Source of the DNA: Ehretia macrophylla
Taxonomy: Eukaryota; Streptophyta; Magnoliopsida; Boraginales; Ehretiaceae
Length of the DNA stretch: 64,000 nucleotides
Assembly: GCA_037974665.1 (NCBI GenBank)
Contig: CM075775.1
Coordinates: forward strand, 68,558,945 to 68,622,944
Direction: 5' to 3'
Position numbers and translations under genes: made by a program. Shown here piece after piece: positions 57,128 through 64,000 of the stretch. Under the pieces are notes generated by a model that did no database searches, was not told the origin of the DNA, and saw nothing but the letters and a program-made list of their open reading frames with translations. The first letter of the stretch is position 1. The number at the start of each line of letters is the position of its first letter.

Positions 57128-57685
57128 CTTTTCAATATTTTTTCCCTGGCTAGGGTTGCCAAGATACTGTATCCACCAAATCCCTATTACCGAATCCCAC
57201 AGAACATTGGGCAAGACAACTTCGCTTCACGTAGAGGCCAAGCCCGCAAATCGAGGGCATAGCGTTTATGACCAGGTCTCCGTCGCTCCAGTGCCCATAA
57301 CTTTTGATCCGTAATGTGTTACGCGGCGCACAGCATACCGTTCCAAATCTCTCTAAGAGCTCTACGACGGGGGCTGCCAGCTTGCTCGCTGTGCCCCTTT
57401 TTGGAGCCCCAAAATTGAACGTTTTCATCAATTTCAGGACACTTTTCTTCTTTTGCCCTGTTTTTCCGTCCCGGATCGTACGTCGTGAGCTGTTAAAAGG
57501 ACGACAACCTGACTTGCGGTACATCAGAGGGCCCTACAACGTGTCGATATCACGTGTTGCGAGGATGCCGCGTTGTTGAAGCGGATGGGTTGTCGTTAAG
57601 CCCATTGGGCCTTTTGAATGGGCCATCTCTCTAGGCTGGCACTATGAACCGTTAACACATATAGGAATTTTACCCTCAACATGAC

Positions 57686-57688
57686 AGG
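57686..57688 (+). pseudogene. 5S rRNA unit 56 stub (nt 1-3), cut by LARD element 2
   Basis: The upstream region (ATATAGG, CCCTCAACATGAC) is in place exactly 677 bp after unit 55. The gene reads AGG (G1A) and then becomes LTR sequence at 57689. The rest of the gene should lie beyond the far end of the element. Confidence 0.85.
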
Positions 57689-60600
57689 TGTCACGCCCCA
57701 ACCCGGCCTATGAAGGTTAGACAAGGGTGTGATCTAAACGTTCATATCATTTCACGTACTTAACCGTTCATGAAGATTAACGCTTAACGTTTACGCCTAA
57801 ACTCCAAAAATTTTCAGTAAACCGGCAGCATAACGGCTGTAATTGGGCTCTTTGGTTTGACCTAATTCTCTAAATGCCTCAATTATTCCAATCATTAATC
57901 CAATTCCATTAAGGACTCCTATTTGTCACCAACCGATTTGCCTACTAGTTTATCTTGAAAGTCTCGTTTGGTTAATAAGCCTAACATGATAACTATGTCC
58001 CGTTTATTTGTCAATTTCCTATCATGCAAGTACCTATTATCCTTTAGTTTGCAAATGAGCACCTAAGTGAAATTAGATAGAATTAACTTAGTTGATTGTT
58101 CATCTAGTGGTTTGAATGCCTACGATAACTACTAATGAAGAAAACGAAAGCAAACAACCTAATAAAAGTTCGTCCGATTATAGATAGTACAATCTCATAA
58201 TTAGACCCAAATTACAACAGGGTCATTTACATCAATAAAATGAGTAGTTTGCAATCAAACACAACATCCATATAGCAACCACTTTCAGGCAAAGCACAAA
58301 AGCACGTAGGGACAGGCAATCACTCCAAGGAATCATTGTTAGGCACATCGTCCTCGAGTACCTGTTCTTGATCTTCTTCACCTGAGATGATAAAATAGGG
58401 TGAGTCCTTATGAACTCAGCGAGGGGGAACGAGAAATAGGTTTTGAAACTCATTTTCCGGTTCAACTTATGAAAATCTTTTTGCAAGCATGAATGTAACA
58501 ATAATATAAGTACAGGAACAGAAATACCAGTCTTTCCTCCCCGAGGTTCTCTAGGAACCAAGCGAGAGTACTTATACAAACAGTAAAAGGATACGGTGAG
58601 CTTTTGCTCTTAGATCAGTTCCAGAATCAATTGTTGCGGCCGACTTCAAATCATCCCCCAAACACGCCAGGTGGGTGTACTCCGGATGTACCCCGAAATC
58701 CTACGACCCAACTCTTCGAGGAAGTCTAGCCCCCAAGCAAGAGAGGGAATAGGACCATGGTAGTCACGGGTGCACCGGCAAGCCCGATACCGCCAGATGT
58801 GCGTGATCGCTACCATGCCAACAGGAAAGGTTGCAACCTTATATGCAATACACATTTATGACAGGTAAACAAGCAAGGCACGATAAGACAGGAAAATTTC
58901 ACTTGAAGGCATATAGAGTTATATGAAAATTAAACGGGCAGCCATGTAACACATGTAAAACAGGCCATATAACTCATTAAGAAGTCCACGTGATCAAGTG
59001 ATAAGATTATTCAACATGCAATGACATCAATCATGGGTTCGGGTGCAAGAAAAGCTTATTTGCCAACATGCAATGGTCAAAATCACATTTGAAGTTATAA
59101 GACATTAACGGGCAGCCCACTAACATATAATTCCCAAACAATATCCAATTGATCAATACTTAGCAAAACTACCTAGTCATTAGGGTTTCCATTTCATGTA
59201 TATTCGTGCAATTTGGGCCTCAACCCAACTCAAGGTCAATCTCAAACCATGCATCATTTAATTCAACATCCTCAAACATTCAAAACAGTCCACACAACAT
59301 CCCGTAGCTACAATCCCAAGCATCTAATTCAACAAGAGGAGTCACAACAATATTTCCAAGCACAACATTAAGTGAAACCCTTACTGCAACAGGCTGTTTT
59401 CTTACAATCAATCGGATAAGCAAACAATATCCAAATTCAGTGAATAAGATTTCAAATTAAAGCTTAAGAAGTTAACTAAAATCAGAAACAAACCTTGCAT
59501 CAATTGGAGTTCGGGATCATTAGATATAGCCGAAACAGTGGAATAGCACAAAACTGTCCAGATTTGCACACTTTTCAGAAATTGATGTTTTTGAGGTCCT
59601 TAGGGTCAGTTTTAGCCTTGGTCCATTTCTGACAAAATTTTCCAGAACTGAAAAATATAGCAGCGCACCAAATTTAATACATTTTGGACATCATTTACTA
59701 AGTAAAATATGGTTCGTTCCACAAGGTCAGTGCATCTGCCAAAACCTGCTTCATTTTTCCAGATTTCCAGATTTGGTCACATTTTAAAGATTTGCCATTT
59801 TGATGACTTTAGAGTCAAAATTACCTTCGGCCTATTTCTGGAAAAAATGTTAAAAACTGTCCAAACTAGTCACCTACCAATTTTCATGTATTTTTAACAT
59901 CATTTGCCTATCTAAACGTACCTCGAACAGACTGGTCAGAGAGCTGTCAACAATTTCGACTTCACCTAGCATCATTTTCAAGCCAAGATCTTGCCATGCT
60001 TGGTTGTTTAAGCTTATGAACGACCACATAGCTCAAGTACAGAAGCAAATACACACATTTATTAGCATGCATGTGGATTTTTGAAGAGTTTTCAAAAGGT
60101 TTTAGCCCTCACCTTTGCAATCAACCCAAAAAATGCTCAAAAACCTTGTTGAAGCTCAAATCTCTTCTTCTTCTTGCTTAGCCGAGATTCCAACTAGCTT
60201 TTCTCTATTTTTCCTAGATTAGTGATCAATCTCTTAGCACATGCATGAGGTTAGAACAAGAAGAAAAGAAATGGAAGCTTAAAAACTCACCAAGGCCGAA
60301 AATGGTGACTCAAAATGCTTGCATGTGTGTTTCTTGCATCCTAGCTTGCTTGGGTGAGTTTCTTTGCTTGTGGTTTGTCTTGATGCACCATAGGATGATG
60401 AATATGAGCTAAGAGGTGGAGAGAACTCAGCCAAAACCGAAATGGAGAGAGAGAGTGAGAGGGAGAGAGAGAAAATGTGAGGAAAGTGAGAGAAATGAGA
60501 GAAAAATGAGGCTTTTGCAAAAGTTGATGCATATGTTGGCCTTGGGCATGCAAAAATTCAGATTTGTGTCATCTTTTGAATTGTTTTAACATGTGTGTAA

Positions 60601-61271
60601 GAGAATGTTGGGTATTTATAGATTTTAGGTAGAATAGAATATAGGATATGTTTAGAGGTTTGTGAGATTTTGTCATGTAGTGAGTTTAAAATATAATATT
60701 TAGGTGCTAGTGGATTTTGTAGATATTTGAATTAGGATTATAATAATAGTTAGTGGTGTTTGTAGGATTATTTTATAGTCTAGTGCTTTGTGTAGGATTC
60801 TTTATTGATTAGCGTCCGGGCACGCTTTCCTAAGTCTAGGGCACGCACAACGAGACAAACAGAAATCAATACAGGGCACGAATCACGAGGTAGACACGAA
60901 CTACGAGGTAAGACACGGACTTCAAGACTAATGCACGCAATCCTAGGTGAATGCACGTAAACCAATGCAAGGCACGTAATCCAATGCAATTCACGCAAAT
61001 CGAGGTACGACTCTTAAACCTAGGTTAAGGTACGCAGTTCAAGGTTAAGGCACGTGAAACGAGGTAATGCATGTACATCGAGGTCAGGGCACGTATTTCT
61101 AGGTACCGCACGTGAGTCGGGGATTAGGGCACACTATTCTAGGTCAAGGCACGTATGACGAGGTATGCACGAAAACTAAGACAGGACACGTAATCCAAGG
61201 TCGGTCATATAATTAGGGATCTATGGCACGCAAATCAAGGTAACACACGTTATTCGGGGTCGGGCCTCACA
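57689..61271 (-). repeat. LARD element 2 LTR (3' LTR in element sense)
   Basis: 3,583 bp, about 250 bp shorter than the element 1 LTRs. The lost part corresponds to the 184-bp duplication region (~20460-20750 of element 1). The neighbouring block at ~58620-58860 is also clearly more diverged, with indels, than the flanks, so this LTR looks mosaic. It keeps the GA-rich tract (60444-60473), the 70-codon - strand frame (60341-60553) and the CACG/ACGT array. Confidence 0.9.
60806..61268 (-). repeat. Degenerate CACG/ACGT tandem array in LTR U3 (element 2)
   Basis: Counterpart of 11978-12440 and 22660-23125, with the same word order and scattered substitutions. Confidence 0.75.
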
Positions 61272-61284
61272 TCCTCCCCTCCTT
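61272..61284 (-). other. Polypurine tract of LARD element 2
   Basis: On the - strand AAGGAGGGGAGGA, abutting the LTR. One base differs from element 1. Confidence 0.85.
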
Positions 61285-61288
61285 AAAA

Positions 61289-61307
61289 GAATTTCGTCCC
61301 GAAATTC
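61289..61307. repeat. Hairpin GAATTTCG-n3-CGAAATTC of LARD element 2
   Basis: Identical to 12461-12479, at the same distance from the purine tract. Confidence 0.8.
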
Positions 61308-64000
61308 ATTCTTGCCTATTGAGGTCATTTAGATGGATTCTGACCCTTGTTATACTTCCTACTCCGGTTCGTCCCGTGTTTGGTGATCTCTTACCATAAC
61401 CAATTCACTTCCTATGTTTCTCCAATCATTTAGTTCGGTGTGACCTCTACATTTATAGTTCTTTTCTTTGAACGACTCTATTCTCCATTTGATCTTAAGG
61501 TCAAGTTCATTAACTAAGGTTAGAGTCTTCAAACATAGTCATCAAAGTTGCATCGTTATTCTAACAATAGAACTGTAACTCCAAAATCATGACTCATGTT
61601 GTGTCAATCTCGCATTCATACCTCAAAAGGAATATCACAATAATTCCATGGTCCTAGGGTGACATATGCTAATTTCAAGACGATAGATCTATATCAGATT
61701 TACATATTCTATCAACTAGCTTCAAAATTGTTAACACCTAGGACATACACGTGTTATGGGTCGTTTCCACAATACGACTCTATTTTCAGGAAAAACTCTC
61801 CAAACAAACTGATCCATCTCAAATCGTCATCTATCGATGGTATTATAGCCCTTCTTATCTCGCAGGTACATTAGATTAGCAAATCTTCTAATGACTAGTC
61901 TCCCGATCATAGGCTCCTATTCACTAACATCCTTTCCCAGCTTCCTTAACCTTCACGCCCGTAATCAAAGAGAACGACTGTTGAGGTTCATGAAACTCAA
62001 ACTCTAAGGTTTATTAAGTACCATCAACAAATTGCCATTGAAATTGCATGAGTAACTAATCATGTAGCACTAGTTCAACTCTTACAAGTAAAATTCATCA
62101 GCTTGTGATCCACAATTTATTTCCTTATTCGAATCTCTATCTTCAAGTCACGAGACTTCAGAATTTTCTTTTAATCTTATCCAAAACTCCTAAGGCGATT
62201 AGTTTCAACCTCAAATAAATTCCACTCACCTCAATCCAAGGTTACGTCATACTTAAGAAGACAATGGTCCTACTCATTTAGCGACCTAGTCATTCCTTTG
62301 AATACTTAATGCCCGCCAATATATCTTCGACATTAATGTTACTAAGCTGGGTTCATCGCCATGTAGGTGATATCAATTCTCTACTACGTTACCGGCCGTA
62401 CAACAACAATCCTAGGGCTATAAATGGGTACCGAAATGATCTAGCTCATAAAATACTTACGCGAGATAACTTCAGGGTTGTATCAACATAAGAATTATGA
62501 TCACGAGGCATCCTTCAACATAACCTAATAGAACTTCAAAAGTAATCAACCACTTATTTAACTAACACTACAAGATTCACCCTCTATTCAACAACCACGA
62601 TTCGAAGTTTACCAACCGCTAGTTTTTAGAAGTGAAACGGTGCACATAAATACGGTTGTCTAACAACAGCCTCTTGGGTCATCGTAACTCTAATTCATAT
62701 CTATCTTAACTATATGAAATCTTACTCTTCTCATTTATATGTTCAACTAGCTAAGAGCATCAAGACTCATTGACCTTAGGCCCTAGGGTTCACCATGAAT
62801 CATCATGCATACTCACTATTAGCTATTTAGGATTACTAATCATACCCTAACGACTCCACTTTGTAACCGAATGCTTTAACATCATTTCCATGGTTTATAT
62901 ATTAGGTCCATCGGTAATACTTAGGATTATATGCTTCCTAATATCCTTTAGGGTATCCAAATAACGAGTGCATAGAATGACTTACTTCGCATAATCATAA
63001 CTAAATCCGAGGGGCAACAATTTAATACCATGATTCTTAATATCACCAATATCCAACTTAGGACCTTTAGCAATGTTAGTCATCTAATGTATAATTCAAT
63101 TCCTTACACTTCTATCCGACCTAACATTTTAGGTGCAGCTTTCCAAACACGAGTTCTAGCTATGTGAATTCCTTGATTACAGCATCCTTATATCTTGTTA
63201 TATTAAACAATCATCAACCTTGTTAAATTCGGTCTCCAGAGTTGCCTACATGTCTTGAGGTCATCCATTGTTAAGTTACTTAAACACATTATTCACGCCT
63301 TAATAATCTAACCCCTATCGTCCATTTCCACGAGTTCATCTCTTAATTTCTAGGTCACAATCTTACCATTGAGTAAACTTGAAACTCGTTAATATACACA
63401 TTATTAGGTTCAACGATGCTTAATTCCAATCAAGTAAGGATTCAATCATATAAATAGTCTATTATACCATTTGAAGATATAAGAATTTGATTCAAAAGCA
63501 GCTCCTAAGTCAAACTTCCATTATAGGCATACGAATATATAGATAGATTACTCAACATGTCCAATTGTATATTCGTATATCTAAGGGAAGTTGTATGTCC
63601 TTAACATTTATTCTTGAACCACAATTAGAAGAACGGTTTAACAGAATCAAGAACTTTATGGCTACAAAATTGATAACTTAATTACAGGTATAGGTATTCC
63701 AAAGATAAGGAGATAACTTTACCTCAACAATTATACCTGTGCTATGCATTTTATATATGCATATCCAATAATATATACGATCCATTGAGTACCTGTAAAG
63801 ATGCCAGAAATCTCTAACCGAGCCTTTTCGTTCGTCCTGCACAAATTCACTTCCCTAAAAGTCCTAATCCTAACTATCTATGTGTATAAACAGTCATTCA
63901 CGGTTATATAACATGCACATGTATGAAGGAAGGAGTATAAAAGCATGCATGCATTATTGAGGGCACTAACGTGTCGGTGTACATGACACATAATACATAT
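61308..64000 (-). other. LARD element 2 interior, non-coding, truncated by window end
   Basis: About 2.7 kb closely matching the interior of element 1, with no recognisable Gag or Pol motif on either strand. A ~109-bp segment at 62698-62806 is absent from element 1, where TAATTCA joins almost directly to GCATACTC (~17927). Confidence 0.8.
61569..61573. other. Empty insertion site (AGAAC) of the solo LTR nested in element 1
   Basis: Element 2 reads CTAACAATAGAACTGTAACT here. In element 1 the same sequence is split after AGAAC by the 4,048-bp solo LTR, and AGAAC occurs twice. Confidence 0.93.

Larger units (their letters stand above)
51606..57688 (+). repeat. 5S rDNA tandem array, block C (rest of unit 47, units 48-55, start of 56)
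   Basis: Eight complete genes at 676-678-bp spacing plus the two interrupted ones. Removing the copia element and one ACCAG gives a normal 677-bp distance from unit 47 to 48. Spacers are of the GGTACATCAG and CAGGACACTTTTC type seen at the right end of block B. Confidence 0.95.
57689..64000 (-). mobile_element. LARD-type LTR retrotransposon, element 2, cut by window end
   Basis: Same family and orientation as 8611-23128: one LTR (57689-61271), a purine tract, the GAATTTCG hairpin and a non-coding interior matching 12457-12740 plus 16799-19119 of element 1. It lacks the nested solo LTR and shows the empty site at 61569-61573. The last window base corresponds to 19119 of element 1, so the primer site and second LTR should begin ~150-175 bp beyond 64000. 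It entered after nt 3 of 5S unit 56. No coding frame above ~70 codons is conserved. Confidence 0.9.

Noticed and set aside
418-57688. The array as a Cassandra-type element (retrotransposons carrying 5S sequence in the LTR)
   Set aside because: The 5S copies are regularly spaced in a tandem array with Pol III spacers. None of the LTRs in the window contains a 5S sequence.

Overview
This window is nuclear DNA of a flowering plant: a long tandem array of 5S ribosomal RNA genes broken up by LTR retrotransposons. The plant assignment rests on the 5S sequence (GGGTGCGATCATACCAGCAC at the start, plant-type A box and C box), plant-style LTR elements using the initiator-tRNA-Met primer site, and the lack of any operon-like protein-gene organisation. 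I cannot name the species. Apart from one decayed retrotransposon polyprotein I see no credible protein-coding gene. The short open frames that recur every ~676 bp are chance frames through the 5S gene and its spacer.

Layout. (1) 1-417: the end of an LTR whose remainder lies outside the window. (2) 418-8610: 5S units 1-12, all on the + strand, each a 119-nt gene plus a ~557-nt spacer. (3) 8611-23128: a complete non-autonomous LTR element of LARD type (~3.83-kb LTRs, non-coding interior), on the - strand, flanked by the 5-bp target duplication TCAGA. A 4,048-bp solo LTR of a related subfamily is nested inside it in the opposite orientation, with its own duplication AGAAC. (4) 23129-46264: 5S units 13-46 and the first 17 nt of unit 47. 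This block contains a higher-order repeat of seven 5S units (4,752 bp), seen twice and then cut short by a visible recombination junction. (5) 46265-51605: a complete Ty1/copia element on the + strand, inserted between nt 17 and 18 of 5S unit 47, with target duplication ACCAG and 602-bp LTRs that differ at 8 positions. Its gag-pol frame carries four in-frame stops. (6) 51606-57688: the rest of unit 47, units 48-55, and the first 3 nt of unit 56. (7) 57689-64000: a second element of the same LARD family on the - strand, inserted after nt 3 of unit 56 and cut by the window end about 175 bp before its second LTR should begin.

How it fits together. The 5S genes are RNA polymerase III units with internal promoter boxes, a TATA-like stretch near -28 and a T-run terminator. 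Not one of the 55 copies matches the array consensus exactly, and about half of the changes I tallied in the first twelve are C-to-T or G-to-A. This suggests a weakly homogenised, probably methylated and possibly silent array that has accumulated retrotransposons. The insertion order can be partly read. The LARD LTR pair differs by roughly 3.5% in the ~700 bp I compared, the copia pair by 1.3%. The second LARD copy preserves the empty site of the nested solo LTR.

Numbering used for the 5S entries: nt 1 is the first G of GGGTGCGATC. Changes are against the majority sequence of this array. A box ~50-64, intermediate element ~67-72, C box ~80-98. All comparisons were made by eye.
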